From NCBI GenBank assembly GCA_963643505.1, contig CAVIKF010000004.1:124001-188000 (forward strand): a stretch of DNA of 64,000 nucleotides, written 5' to 3'. Source of the DNA: CAVEFW01 sp963643505. GTDB lineage: Bacteria; Actinomycetota; Coriobacteriia; Coriobacteriales; Eggerthellaceae. Numbering within the stretch: position 1 is the stretch's first letter; every line of letters begins with the position of its first letter. The notes beneath the pieces are model-generated. The model was given only the letters and a program-made list of their open reading frames with translations, ran no database searches and had not been told where the DNA came from. Positions 42,444-51,588 of this stretch are shown one piece after another. Position numbers and translations under genes: made by a program.

Positions 42444-44084
42444 CTACCCAGCGAGATACTTGAAAAACAGGGTGTCTTGATATCCGTCGGCTAAGAAGTT
42501 GCCATAATCTTGGAGATTCTTCCCCTCGAGGGTTTCGACGGAGTTGTCGACGTAGGACAACGTCTTGTGGCGCCACAGGTAACCAGCCTTGTCCATAAGG
42601 GAGAACGTGGTACCGCACAAGCTGAACGCCAAGACGAGCACGACGAACACAGAGACGAAGTGCATCGGCTTCCCACACACACGGTCACGCAGGTATTGCA
42701 AGGTGAAGACCATGAGGACGAAGACGCCTGGGATGCTCGCATTCATACAGAAATCGCGGCCTCCAACGCTGCCCGCCCAGATGAACGGTACGACCATGAG
42801 CACGACGATAATTGTCCAAAACAGGCCATCACGCTTGTGGTCCTTGAACAGGAACAAGGCGAACAACCCAAACTCGAACACCCAAAAGATCAGAGCGCAA
42901 ACCAGGGTGCGCAGACCCATACGATCGAAGCTCAAGAGACCGAAAGAACCCGTCTGGGTCGAATACGGCAAGCCTTGAGCCTGGTATTCGGCAACCTGCT
43001 CAGCGGTGATCACGGAAACAGAGACGCCACCGGAGGCAGTCGAGGCGATGAAGTAGGAGCCGAACACGATGATGACGACGAGCGTCACTCCGATGTTGGC
43101 AGGCGAGAAAATTTGTTTAACGACGGAAAGCGGACCCTCCTTGCGCACACTCTCGACAAACGTCGGAATAGCCGCAGCGATAAGCAGCGGGATGAGGCCG
43201 ATAAATCCCCAAGGGGAATAAGGCAAGACCAAAAGGCCCAACGCCATGTATCCGCGAGGGCTCCTCTTCGACAGCATGACCGCGACCGCGACCCAAATCA
43301 TCATCTGGTTGTATGTCTGGGTCAAGACGAGGAAATTGCTCCGGTAATACCAGTTGAAGCTCTCACCGTTGTAGAACCGATCCATATACGCAGAACCGTC
43401 TGAGAGGATGGGGTAGTCATAGAGGCTCCATCCCATCATCGTCATAAAGGCAGCGGCGATGTAGTGGACGCCCGACCAACACACGATAAAGATCGCGACG
43501 AGCCACAGCTTGCCCGCCGTCTCGATGTTGAGCAAACATGCGACCAAAAGATAGACCAAGGTCATAATGAACACGGCGAAGATGAACAACGCGACGTAGC
43601 CCGCAGACAAACCCAAAAGCTTGCCGACAAGCGCAGGCAACATCCAAAACGCCACATAGTAGGTCAGGGCGTAGCCGGAATCGTAAACCACCGGCCAATC
43701 GTATAAGACAAGGTCATGAAAGATCGCATTACGGTAGGGAACGTCACCGGTGCCAACGCCGACTTGGGCAATGCCCGACAAGAAGACGACGATGCAAAAC
43801 AATACGATGGCGCCCAGAAAGTGTATGACCGGGACGCGAACCGCCTTTTTCTCGCTCTTCCAATCACGAAGGCAAAGCCACACGAGACTCGCCACGACTA
43901 TGGCGGTACCGGCAATACCGATCGGCAAGCTCAACCATCCGAGCATGAAGACGCACACGGGCAACGCCAACGTGATGTAGGCTGCAATCACAAGCCATTT
44001 CTGCTTAAACGTGACCGCCGGGCCCCTCGATGCGACTCCCGCGTTTACGTGTGAGGGCTTCGAGCCCTTTTCGTGTCGTCCCAC
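42444..44084 (-). CDS. Polytopic membrane protein, possible GT-C-type glycosyltransferase
   Basis: 546 residues with roughly 12-13 membrane helices after a short basic N-terminus. The first outside loop (GVGTGDVPYRNAIFHDL) contains acidic residues in a position like that of GT-C enzymes, which use polyprenyl-phosphate sugars. No specific family signature is seen. The start is GTG with AAAGGGGAG 5-6 bases ahead, 16 bases after the acyltransferase stop. Its neighbours, a GtrB-like GT2 and an acyltransferase, suggest a role in decorating a surface glycan; a flippase or polymerase is an alternative. Confidence 0.65.
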   Translation of the reverse strand: MGRHEKGSKPSHVNAGVASRGPAVTFKQKWLVIAAYITLALPVCVFMLGWLSLPIGIAGTAIVVASLVWLCLRDWKSEKKAVRVPVIHFLGAIVLFCIVVFLSGIAQVGVGTGDVPYRNAIFHDLVLYDWPVVYDSGYALTYYVAFWMLPALVGKLLGLSAGYVALFIFAVFIMTLVYLLVACLLNIETAGKLWLVAIFIVCWSGVHYIAAAFMTMMGWSLYDYPILSDGSAYMDRFYNGESFNWYYRSNFLVLTQTYNQMMIWVAVAVMLSKRSPRGYMALGLLVLPYSPWGFIGLIPLLIAAAIPTFVESVRKEGPLSVVKQIFSPANIGVTLVVIIVFGSYFIASTASGGVSVSVITAEQVAEYQAQGLPYSTQTGSFGLLSFDRMGLRTLVCALIFWVFEFGLFALFLFKDHKRDGLFWTIIVVLMVVPFIWAGSVGGRDFCMNASIPGVFVLMVFTLQYLRDRVCGKPMHFVSVFVVLVLAFSLCGTTFSLMDKAGYLWRHKTLSYVDNSVETLEGKNLQDYGNFLADGYQDTLFFKYLAG

Positions 44085-44100
44085 AACAACTCCCCTTTTC

Positions 44101-45246
44101 CTATGCGTCAGCTCGACCCATCAACCTGCGATACGCGGGGATGCGGTCAAGGACGTACTTTGCAACAAGAACCACGATCGCCGTGATGGCGAGGGAGCCC
44201 ACAGGAGAGACGCAAAACTCAAACACTGCGCCGACCTTCAAGGCCTCAGGCAACACGATCTTGATCGCGGAGATAAAGAACATATGGATGACATAGACGT
44301 CGAGCGAATACAACCCCGCAGTCTGGATGATCTTGGCAACAGGCGTGCGAGAGAGCACACCGGAGAGGAGCAATACCAAGGTTACACATGCAAAGGAGAT
44401 GAGGTAGGACGCGATGATGGCCGCCAAGTACCACGGTGCGTCCCAATTCCACACGTTGGGAATGCTGTAAGCGTCAAAGACAGCATCGCTGTAGAAGGCG
44501 ACGACACACGCGACGCAGGCAAGGAGGACCACGACGCACAGCGGCTTGAACTTGCGATAGAAATCGCGAATCTTCCCGAAGACAACCGTTCCGCCGCCAA
44601 GGAGACACCCGCCCATGAACAAGGGGAACAACCACTCGAACTTAAACATGCGAAATACGCTGACGCTGCTGTTGTCCGGGAAGAACACATACAGGACAAG
44701 CCATCCCGCCACCGCCCAGACATACTGGTTGATCGGCGTCTTGCGACCAACCCAATGGCACAGCAACATGAAGGAGAACATGACGAACATGATGAGCAAA
44801 AACCAAAGGCTGCGTGCATGGAAGAAGATATCCAAGATCTCCCACAGGACACTGGCCAAAACGGGGTCGCCCGCTTTGAGGTGGAGCGCCACATTGAACA
44901 CCCAGGCCACGAGAGACCACACCAAAAACGGGACCAACAGGCGCGCGACCTTTTGGCGAAAACGCTTGCCCTCGCCACCGTCACGAGACCTGAAGTAGCG
45001 CGCAAAGAACCAACCCGAGATGAAAAAGAACACGGGCATGTGCGTATAGTTGATGAAGTTATACACCGGCGACATGGCTTCGATCTCGCCGATTGCGAAC
45101 ATGTGGCCCAAAACCACAAGGTATATGGCGAGGCCTTTCGCGATATCGAAGGAAACGTCGCGCTTCTTCGCGGGCTTGCCGGCGTTTGCGTCGCTTGTCA
45201 TGTGCGTGTCCAGCTTCGGGACGACGTTCTTGCTTGTCTTAGACAC
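44101..45246 (-). CDS. Membrane acyltransferase, acyltransferase-3 family
   Basis: 381 residues with about ten membrane helices. The family signature SFDIAKGLAIYLVVLGHMF, with the catalytic histidine in LGHMF, and NYTHMPVFFFISGWFFARYF are clear. These proteins O-acetylate polysaccharides or lipids from acyl-CoA across the membrane. The start is GTG at 45246 with AGGCGG upstream, 8 bases after the GT2 stop. It likely acetylates a sugar of the glycan made in this locus. Confidence 0.88.
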   Translation of the reverse strand: MSKTSKNVVPKLDTHMTSDANAGKPAKKRDVSFDIAKGLAIYLVVLGHMFAIGEIEAMSPVYNFINYTHMPVFFFISGWFFARYFRSRDGGEGKRFRQKVARLLVPFLVWSLVAWVFNVALHLKAGDPVLASVLWEILDIFFHARSLWFLLIMFVMFSFMLLCHWVGRKTPINQYVWAVAGWLVLYVFFPDNSSVSVFRMFKFEWLFPLFMGGCLLGGGTVVFGKIRDFYRKFKPLCVVVLLACVACVVAFYSDAVFDAYSIPNVWNWDAPWYLAAIIASYLISFACVTLVLLLSGVLSRTPVAKIIQTAGLYSLDVYVIHMFFISAIKIVLPEALKVGAVFEFCVSPVGSLAITAIVVLVAKYVLDRIPAYRRLMGRADA

Positions 45247-45254
45247 GGTACCGC

Positions 45255-46211
45255 CTAATCGAAATTGATACGCTCGCGCTCGATGACAAGTGGCCGCTCT
45301 TTGGATTTGACGCGCTCGCTCACGATGCCGATATACTCGCCAAGCATGCCGATGCAGAACAATTGGACCGCGCCAATGAAGAAGACGCCGATAAGGATGG
45401 GGGCCGTACCCATATCCATGTTATTCCAATTGACGATTTTCAGCACGAGATAGACGATCCCGATAACAAAAGCAAGAACCGCCGCCGCGAGACCGAGGAG
45501 GGTCATCCAACGGAGAGGCTTGCGAGACGTGGTGCAAAGAGACAAGATGCCGTGGTCGAGGAAGCGCCACAGATTGTAGCTGGACTTACCCGCCGTACGG
45601 GCCGCCTGCTTGTACGGAATAAGCTTGACATCGTAGCCGCACTCGGCAAACAGGTGGCGCCACTCTGTGACCGGCTCACCCATGCGCTGGAAGGTGCGCA
45701 CGACGCTGATGTCCATAAGGCCAAACCCTGTGACCTGGGGATACTCGGGATAATCCGAGAAAACGTCGATAATCTTATAGTACAGACCGCGGGATCCCTT
45801 GTTGACCTTCGATAGTTCGGAGTCCTGTTTTTGCCCCATGACGAGCTTATAGCCCTTCTCCCACCACTCGACAAACTGGGGAATAAGCTCGGGAGGCTCC
45901 TGCAAATCACAGGGAATGATGGCGACCGCGTCTCCGCTGCTGGAAAACACGAGATTGTTTCCGCTACGGCCAGGCCCCATGTTCTGCTCATTGAAAATCG
46001 CCTTCGCATGGGCTCGATCACGTTCACAGATATCGCGGATAAGCTCCCGGGAACGATCGGTGGAGTTATTGTCCGCAAAAATGATCTCGTAGTCGTATTC
46101 AGGCAAGCCCTGCATCACTTTGGTGATACGGGCATATGCATTGTCGATGTTGCCCTCCTCGTTAAAACAAGGAACACACACCGTAATCTTTTTCCGATCA
46201 GCCACAGACAC
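45255..46211 (-). CDS. GtrB/DPM1-like family 2 glycosyltransferase
   Basis: 318 residues. The GT2 domain reads ITVCVPCFNEEGNIDNAYAR, EIIFADNNSTDRSRELIRDI and IIPCDLQEPPELIPQF; the DLQEPPE motif is typical of transferases that load sugars onto polyprenyl phosphate. Two C-terminal membrane helices (about residues 232-255 and 268-292) anchor it. It probably forms a polyprenyl-phosphate sugar for use outside the membrane. The start is GTG at 46211 or 46205. It has its own promoter and heads a four-gene module. Confidence 0.93.
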   Translation of the reverse strand: MSVADRKKITVCVPCFNEEGNIDNAYARITKVMQGLPEYDYEIIFADNNSTDRSRELIRDICERDRAHAKAIFNEQNMGPGRSGNNLVFSSSGDAVAIIPCDLQEPPELIPQFVEWWEKGYKLVMGQKQDSELSKVNKGSRGLYYKIIDVFSDYPEYPQVTGFGLMDISVVRTFQRMGEPVTEWRHLFAECGYDVKLIPYKQAARTAGKSSYNLWRFLDHGILSLCTTSRKPLRWMTLLGLAAAVLAFVIGIVYLVLKIVNWNNMDMGTAPILIGVFFIGAVQLFCIGMLGEYIGIVSERVKSKERPLVIERERINFD

Positions 46212-46252
46212 TGGTTGTCTACCCCTCCGCTTGTTTGTACCGTAACCTGTCC

Positions 46253-46281
46253 ACTATACAAGACCCACGCTCCAGACGCAA
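46253..46281 (-). promoter_or_regulatory. Promoter of the GT2-acyltransferase-membrane protein module
   Basis: TTGCGT (46281-46276) and TATAGT (46258-46253) with a 17-bp spacer, 42 bases upstream of the GT2 start. A CGGG/CCCG hairpin followed by TTTCTTTT lies just upstream and may terminate the preceding transcript. Confidence 0.65.
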
Positions 46282-46335
46282 AAGAAACGGGGTCCCATCC
46301 CGGAACAGCCCGCTTCCCTCACAAACCAAGAATAG

Positions 46336-48138
46336 CTAGCGCTTGGACCACTCGTCAAAGCAAGCAGCCCTCGCCTCCTCCTCCTCGAGGAAGGGATAGA
46401 GATCGTACAGCGGTGGGCTCGTGAGCGTTCCGTCAGGAAGCTTCTTCGCCTTGCTCGTAGGCTCTTTGCCTTGGGTCTCGTCTTGGATGACCTCACAAAT
46501 GATTGCCCCCTCATGGTCAACGAGCTTACGGACCGCGGCAGGGACGTCCTCGATCCTTTCAACAAGCATATGGGGGATGCCATAGGCAGCCGCGATGTTG
46601 CCCATGTTGGGCAAGCCCATGCCCGTCTCCGCGTTGCACCCGCTCAAACGTCCAAACCCGTTGGTCTGGCTCGTGACGATAGCCTGGTACCCACCGTTGT
46701 TGAACAGGATAATCTTCACGGGCAACTTGTGGAACGCAACGGTTTGAAGCTCTTGGATGTTCATCTGGATCGAGCCGTCACCTGTGACGAGGTAGACATC
46801 GTCACCTGTTGCAAAAGCGGCACCCATGGCAGCAGGCAAATCGTAACCCATGGAACCGCAGTTGCAGTTGCCGAACAGGCGCTGATCGTACTTGTCCACG
46901 CCAAGTTGGAGGCAACAGACGCTCGCGGTGGAGTTACCTACGACCTCCACGCAGTTGTCGGGACGAACCTTGTTGAACTCGTTGAGGAAGTAATAGGGGT
47001 TGATGCGGTTGTTGGCGGTAGTCGCGAACTTCTCAAGATAGATGGGGTAGCTCTTTGCCAACCACTGACCATAGTCGAGCCACCGGTTCTTGTTCGCGAA
47101 AGCGGGGATGTCGGAGTTGAGCAACTCGTCGATGATGACCTCGAGGTCGGCGAGAACGGGAACGTCGATCTTGACGGTGGGCTTGTGGAGCTCGGCCTCC
47201 TCCACGCTGATGAGAACCTTCGTCGCATTGGGGGCGAAAGCCTCAAAGGTGAAGCCGACATGCTTGAACGCCATGCTGCAACCGAAACTCACAAGCACGT
47301 CAGCGTAATGGGTCAAATAGTTGCCTGCGCGACCGCCAGACACACCGAAGTTACCGACATAGAGGGGATCACCGTTGGGGAGCACATCCTCCACGCTGGT
47401 AGCTGCAACGACAGGCATGTTGAGCTTACGGGCAAGGGTGCGGAACTTCTCGAGGACGCAGGCAGAGCGGATGCCGGAACCAGCAATGAGGACCGGACGT
47501 GCGGCGCCGGTGAGCAACTCCACGATACGGGCGAGGTCAGAGGGGCTGGTCGCCATAGGAGAGGGCGCGTCGAATCCCTTCAGGTCATCGATCTCGATAC
47601 GGGCGTTTTGCACGTTTTGCGGCACGTCGAGCCAAACCGGCCCGCGACGCCCCTCGTTGGCTGTCCACAACGCACGCTCAAGGTGATAACGGATTTCCAA
47701 CGGGTCCTTCACCATGGCGGCATATTTCGTCATAGGAGTGACGCTGGGAATGATGGTGTACTCCTGCTCGCCGAATTGGCGAACGGTCCAGCCGGTCTCC
47801 TCCTCCATGTAGGGAACGGTGGTGTTGTAGCGCACCTGGCCAGACAGGACAAGCATCGGCATACTGTCCTGATAGGCGCCAAGGACACCGGTCATGGCAT
47901 TGGTGCCACCAGGACCGCTGGTAACGCAGATAGCACATGCACGCCCGGTTATGCGCGCATGACCCTCGGCTCCAATGGCCGCGCCTTGCTCGTGTTGGGT
48001 GTACACAACATCGAGACCCTCCTTGTTACCCAAGGCGTCGTTCATGTACATTGCTCCGCCGCCAACGACGGAAAATACCCGATTGATGCCATGCTCGACC
48101 AAGAAGTCGGCAATGTAATCTGCAACTCTTTGCTGCAT
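46336..48138 (-). CDS. ThDP-dependent acetolactate-synthase-like enzyme, YerE-type candidate
   Basis: 600 residues with the three-domain architecture of acetohydroxyacid synthases. The cofactor-activating glutamate is Glu50 in YTQHEQGAAIGAEGHARITG, the central domain reads GAARPVLIAGSGIRSACVLE, and the ThDP motif starts VTGDGSIQMNIQEL and ends in ILFNNGG. There is no partner regulatory subunit and no branched-chain amino acid gene nearby. It sits behind ddhABC and a reductase, as YerE does in the yersiniose pathway. There it transfers a two-carbon acetyl unit from pyruvate to C4 of CDP-3,6-dideoxy-4-ketohexose. That specificity is inferred from context. AAGGA precedes the ATG. Confidence 0.8.
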   Translation of the reverse strand: MQQRVADYIADFLVEHGINRVFSVVGGGAMYMNDALGNKEGLDVVYTQHEQGAAIGAEGHARITGRACAICVTSGPGGTNAMTGVLGAYQDSMPMLVLSGQVRYNTTVPYMEEETGWTVRQFGEQEYTIIPSVTPMTKYAAMVKDPLEIRYHLERALWTANEGRRGPVWLDVPQNVQNARIEIDDLKGFDAPSPMATSPSDLARIVELLTGAARPVLIAGSGIRSACVLEKFRTLARKLNMPVVAATSVEDVLPNGDPLYVGNFGVSGGRAGNYLTHYADVLVSFGCSMAFKHVGFTFEAFAPNATKVLISVEEAELHKPTVKIDVPVLADLEVIIDELLNSDIPAFANKNRWLDYGQWLAKSYPIYLEKFATTANNRINPYYFLNEFNKVRPDNCVEVVGNSTASVCCLQLGVDKYDQRLFGNCNCGSMGYDLPAAMGAAFATGDDVYLVTGDGSIQMNIQELQTVAFHKLPVKIILFNNGGYQAIVTSQTNGFGRLSGCNAETGMGLPNMGNIAAAYGIPHMLVERIEDVPAAVRKLVDHEGAIICEVIQDETQGKEPTSKAKKLPDGTLTSPPLYDLYPFLEEEEARAACFDEWSKR

Positions 48139-48164
48139 AGTTCGTCCTTTCGGTCCCCTAGCAC

Positions 48165-49061
48165 CTACAGGCGCTCGTATCCGCCTTCCGGATACACCTC
48201 TTTTTCGTGTGCCACCTGTAACTCGATACCTTCGCGCAAGCTCAAGAATGCATCAACCAGGCCGCTCTCGCAAGAAAGCCTCTCGACGCACGGTGTATAT
48301 TCCTTGTTCAACCCTTCATGCAAGACGCGCACGGGAACATCTGCCCCCATCACGTCAACCACCATGGTAGCAATTTCGGAAAGAAGGTAGCTCGTACCAC
48401 TACCTACGTTGTAGTCCTTGTGGGCAAGCGGCGCATCAAGGCTCCACGCGATGACGCGGGCAAAATCGCTGACGTGCAGATAGTCAAAACGGCAATCCTG
48501 GCGAATGGTGATCTCCACGCCCGCTATGACGCTGCGGATACAATGGGTGATGAACTTCGTCCAGTGGTCCCACGGGCCGAAGCAGGCAAACAGACGCAGG
48601 TTGTAGACGTTCTCGGCTCCTTGCGCCAAACGCATTTGGATAAATTTCGCCTGGCCGTAATCGTTCACCGGAACGCGATCCCCAAACGCCTCCTCTCGCA
48701 CACAGGCAAGGTCGTAACGTTTGTCAAGCTCGGCACCGCTGCCAAGATAGACAACGCGCTCGACAAGGCCACGACACTCGAACAGCGACATAAACATGCG
48801 CATGCTGTCCTGATAGAGCGTGGCATCGCTGTCAAGCTCGTTTTTCGAGGCGTTGGGGTTCGCGGAGTGGAAGATGACGTCTACTTTGTTGTCGACAACA
48901 TAGGTTTTGACCTCATCAGGGTCGAACAAGTTCAATTCTGCGCGACGGGGCGCCAGCACTTCGAAGCGACCGGTCGCCTCGAGAGAGGGGATGACGTTGC
49001 GACCGACAAAGCCGGACCCTCCCGTGAAAAGAACCTTTTTGCGTGTGGGTGTTTGTTCCAT
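48165..49061 (-). CDS. NAD(P)-dependent sugar epimerase/reductase (extended SDR), YerF-type candidate
   Basis: 298 residues. The Rossmann motif VLFTGGSGFVGRNVIPSLE is at the start and the catalytic Tyr-x3-Lys is in NDYGQAKFIQMRLAQG. A substrate-domain segment DYLHVSDFARVIAW follows. In the yersiniose pathway YerF reduces the acetyl side chain added by YerE; the present gene directly precedes the YerE-like gene with a 26-base gap, which supports that role. Epimerisation of another nucleotide sugar remains possible. It lies downstream of a strong terminator after ddhC. Confidence 0.82.
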   Translation of the reverse strand: MEQTPTRKKVLFTGGSGFVGRNVIPSLEATGRFEVLAPRRAELNLFDPDEVKTYVVDNKVDVIFHSANPNASKNELDSDATLYQDSMRMFMSLFECRGLVERVVYLGSGAELDKRYDLACVREEAFGDRVPVNDYGQAKFIQMRLAQGAENVYNLRLFACFGPWDHWTKFITHCIRSVIAGVEITIRQDCRFDYLHVSDFARVIAWSLDAPLAHKDYNVGSGTSYLLSEIATMVVDVMGADVPVRVLHEGLNKEYTPCVERLSCESGLVDAFLSLREGIELQVAHEKEVYPEGGYERL

Positions 49062-49078
49062 GGGCTTCTTCCTCGTCA

Positions 49079-49117
49079 GAAAAACAGGTGCCCCCTGCCG
49101 ACTTGGCGGGAGGCACC
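49079..49117 (-). terminator. Terminator/attenuator between ddhC and the SDR gene
   Basis: GGTGCC/GGCACC outer arms with GCC/GGC inner pairs precede TGTTTTTC on the minus strand, 7 bases after the ddhC stop. The following gene starts 17 bases beyond it, with no room for a normal promoter, so partial read-through seems likely. Confidence 0.8.
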
Positions 49118-49124
49118 TCGTTGT

Positions 49125-50465
49125 CTATTGGTTCACGGCCTCGCGAATCACTTGGGCCATGTAATCGAGTTTCTCGTCGGTCATACCCGGATACAATCCG
49201 ACCCAGAACGTATCACTCATGATGCGCTCGGTCACGGGAAGGTCGCCGATGACGCGGTAGCCCTCGCCGCTCGCCCGCAACTCATCGAAACAGGGATGCA
49301 ACACGATGTTACCGGCGAACAGGACACGGGTCTGCACGTTTTTGCCCTCGATGTAGCGCGTAACCGCCACGCGATCGACACCCGATTGGCAAGTGATCGG
49401 GAATCCGAACCAACTCGGATCGGAATTGGGGGCAGGCTCAGGGAGGATGATCTTGTCCTCGAGATCGGCAAGAGCGCCTCTAAGGTAGCTGAAGTTGTGC
49501 TTGCGACGCTCGACGAAGGTCGGGAACTTTCGCAGCTGGGCACAACCGACAGACGCCTGGAGATCGGTCGCCTTGAGGTTGAAGCCGAAGCGACTGTAGG
49601 TGTACTTGTGGTCGTAGCCCTTAGGTAAAAGACCGAGCTGCATATCCCAACGATGGCCGCAGCAGTTGTCTTGGCCGGAGGGACACACGCAATCGCGGCC
49701 CCAGTCACGCAGGGAGCGTACGATGCGATGGAGTTGGCGGTTGTTGGTATAGACGGCGCCACCCTCGCCCATGGTCATGTGGTGGGGCGGATAGAAGGAG
49801 CTCGTACCGATATCGCCGATGGTGCCGGTCATGCGAACCTCGCCATCGAGGGTGTAGGTGGAGCCCAAGGCGTCGCAGTTGTCCTCCACAAGCCACAGGT
49901 TGTGCTCATCGCAAAACGCCTTGATGGTGGCAATATCCCACGGGTTGCCAAGCGTGTGGGCGATCATAACGGCCTTCGTACGGGGGCTCAAAGCCTCCTT
50001 GAGTTGGGCGACGTCGATGTTGTATTGAGGGATGGTCATGTCACAAAAAACCGGAACCGCGCCGTATTGAATCATGGGGGCGACCGTCGTGGGGAATCCG
50101 CATGCGACCGTGATAACCTCGTCGCCACGCTTGATCTGGCGATTTCCTAGCTCGGGTTGGGTGAGAGCCCAAAACGCAAGCAGGTTCGCAGAGCTGCCGC
50201 TGTTGACGAGGCTCACGAACTTCGTACCCAGGTACTCGCCTAGGCCTTTTTCGAACTCCTCGGTGAAACGACCGCTCGTCAGCCAAAACTCCAGCGTCGC
50301 CTCAGCAAGGCTCATCATCTCGTCGCGATCGTACACACGGCTTGCGTAAGAAATGCGATCCCCCGGTTTGAACGGCTCTTGCACGTTGTGGAAGGAATCG
50401 GCATACTCGCCCACCATGTCGATAATCTGTTGGCGTGCCTGCTTTTCGGTCATGCCTTCGAACAT
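49125..50465 (-). CDS. ddhC: CDP-4-keto-6-deoxy-D-glucose 3-dehydrase (E1)
   Basis: 446 residues. It is a DegT-fold PMP enzyme that removes the 3-hydroxyl of CDP-4-keto-6-deoxyglucose. The usual PLP lysine is replaced by histidine in SSFYPPHHMTMGEGGAV (His228/His229), the hallmark of this dehydrase. Cys197 (EDNCDALGS), Cys259, Cys261 and Cys268/269 (RDCVCPSGQDNCCG) match the [2Fe-2S] ligands of the Yersinia E1. The partner reductase E3 (DdhD) is not in the window. It follows ddhB by 47 bases. Confidence 0.95.
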   Translation of the reverse strand: MFEGMTEKQARQQIIDMVGEYADSFHNVQEPFKPGDRISYASRVYDRDEMMSLAEATLEFWLTSGRFTEEFEKGLGEYLGTKFVSLVNSGSSANLLAFWALTQPELGNRQIKRGDEVITVACGFPTTVAPMIQYGAVPVFCDMTIPQYNIDVAQLKEALSPRTKAVMIAHTLGNPWDIATIKAFCDEHNLWLVEDNCDALGSTYTLDGEVRMTGTIGDIGTSSFYPPHHMTMGEGGAVYTNNRQLHRIVRSLRDWGRDCVCPSGQDNCCGHRWDMQLGLLPKGYDHKYTYSRFGFNLKATDLQASVGCAQLRKFPTFVERRKHNFSYLRGALADLEDKIILPEPAPNSDPSWFGFPITCQSGVDRVAVTRYIEGKNVQTRVLFAGNIVLHPCFDELRASGEGYRVIGDLPVTERIMSDTFWVGLYPGMTDEKLDYMAQVIREAVNQ

Positions 50466-50512
50466 CTAAAACCCCCTTGTCGCACGGATCGAGAACACCG
50501 TGCTCCTTTGTT

Positions 50513-51586
50513 CTATTTAAGATATCTCTCGATTTGCCTGTCCATGACAAGACGTACGTCCTCCCCTGCGAGATAAGCACGGGACCACTCCACTGTCGCC
50601 TCGATTGCCTCATCGATGTGCCAACGGGGAGTCCACTCAAACGTCGTCTTGAGTTTCGTGTTGTCCAACTTGAGGAAATTCGCCTCATGAGGGGCGTCCT
50701 TGTCCTTTGCCGCGTTGACCCACGAGAACCCCTCCCCCCAAGAATGCTCGAACAGCCCGACAAGGTCGCCTGTCGTAACGCAGTCGCAATCGTCGGGGCC
50801 CACATTGTACGCCCCCGCACACCCAGAATCGCTCCATTGGGCTTGGGCAATCATGAGGTACGCGAACAACGGTTCAAGCACATGCTGGTACGGTCGCGTG
50901 GAAAAGGGGTTGCGCACAACAAGCGCTTCCTTGGACTGAACCGCACGAACACAGTCAGGAACGATGCGGTTCGGCGCAAAGTCACCGCCGCCGATGACGT
51001 TACCAGCACGCGCGGTGGAGACCGCCACGCCGGCTTCCGTCAGGAAGCTCTTCGCGTAGCTGTGGGTAACAAGCTCGCTGCAGCTCTTGGAATTGCTGTA
51101 GGGATCATACCCGTCAAGCGGATCATCTTCACGATACCCGTAGTTTGCACGCTCGGCGTTGAAGTAGACCTTGTCGGTGGTGACATTCACGATGCTGCGC
51201 GCACCGCCGACCTGACGGCACGCCTCGAGCAGGTTCACCGTGCCCATGACGTTTGTCTCGTAGGTGTAGCGGGGTTCGCGATATCCCGTCAGTACGATGG
51301 GTTGGGCCGCAAGATGCAACACGACATGCGGACTTGCATCAGAGATTGCGGACTCGAGCTTTTCGTAGTCGCGGATATCGCCGATGACGCTCCTCTCGCC
51401 AAGTTCCTCATCGATCTTGGCGACCTCAAACAGGCTCGGATCTGTGGGAGGTTGGAGCGAGTAACCCGTGACCTTGGCACCGGCACCCACAAGGATGCGG
51501 CAAAGCCAACTGCCCTTGAAACCGGTGTGGCCGGTCACGAAGACGCGCTTTCCCTTCCAAAATGAGGCATCAAAACGAGCTCCCAC
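50513..51586 (-). CDS. ddhB: CDP-glucose 4,6-dehydratase
   Basis: 357 residues, the family length. It oxidises and dehydrates CDP-glucose to CDP-4-keto-6-deoxyglucose with bound NAD+. The start FWKGKRVFVTGHTGFKGSWL is diagnostic for RfbG/DdhB; the catalytic Tyr-x3-Lys is in DPYSNSKSCSELV, with TTDKVY and RAGNVIGGGDFAPNRIVPD further on. The start is GTG at 51586, 2 bases after the ddhA stop, with GGGAG ahead; the longer upstream frame overlaps ddhA and is unlikely. Confidence 0.96.
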   Translation of the reverse strand: MGARFDASFWKGKRVFVTGHTGFKGSWLCRILVGAGAKVTGYSLQPPTDPSLFEVAKIDEELGERSVIGDIRDYEKLESAISDASPHVVLHLAAQPIVLTGYREPRYTYETNVMGTVNLLEACRQVGGARSIVNVTTDKVYFNAERANYGYREDDPLDGYDPYSNSKSCSELVTHSYAKSFLTEAGVAVSTARAGNVIGGGDFAPNRIVPDCVRAVQSKEALVVRNPFSTRPYQHVLEPLFAYLMIAQAQWSDSGCAGAYNVGPDDCDCVTTGDLVGLFEHSWGEGFSWVNAAKDKDAPHEANFLKLDNTKLKTTFEWTPRWHIDEAIEATVEWSRAYLAGEDVRLVMDRQIERYLK

Positions 51587-51588
51587 GA

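Noticed and set aside
46336..48138. Catabolic or biosynthetic acetolactate synthase (ilvB/alsS)
   Set aside because: No small subunit, ilvC, ilvD or alsD is near, and the gene lies in a CDP-sugar operon, so the sugar-modifying role is preferred, though not proven.
46471..48390. A 639-codon open frame on the plus strand
   Set aside because: It lies wholly antisense to the ThDP enzyme and the SDR end, and its translation has no family features.
49125..50465. Ordinary sugar aminotransferase of the DegT family
   Set aside because: The PLP-binding lysine is replaced by histidine and there is an extra cysteine cluster, which identifies the 3-dehydrase DdhC instead.
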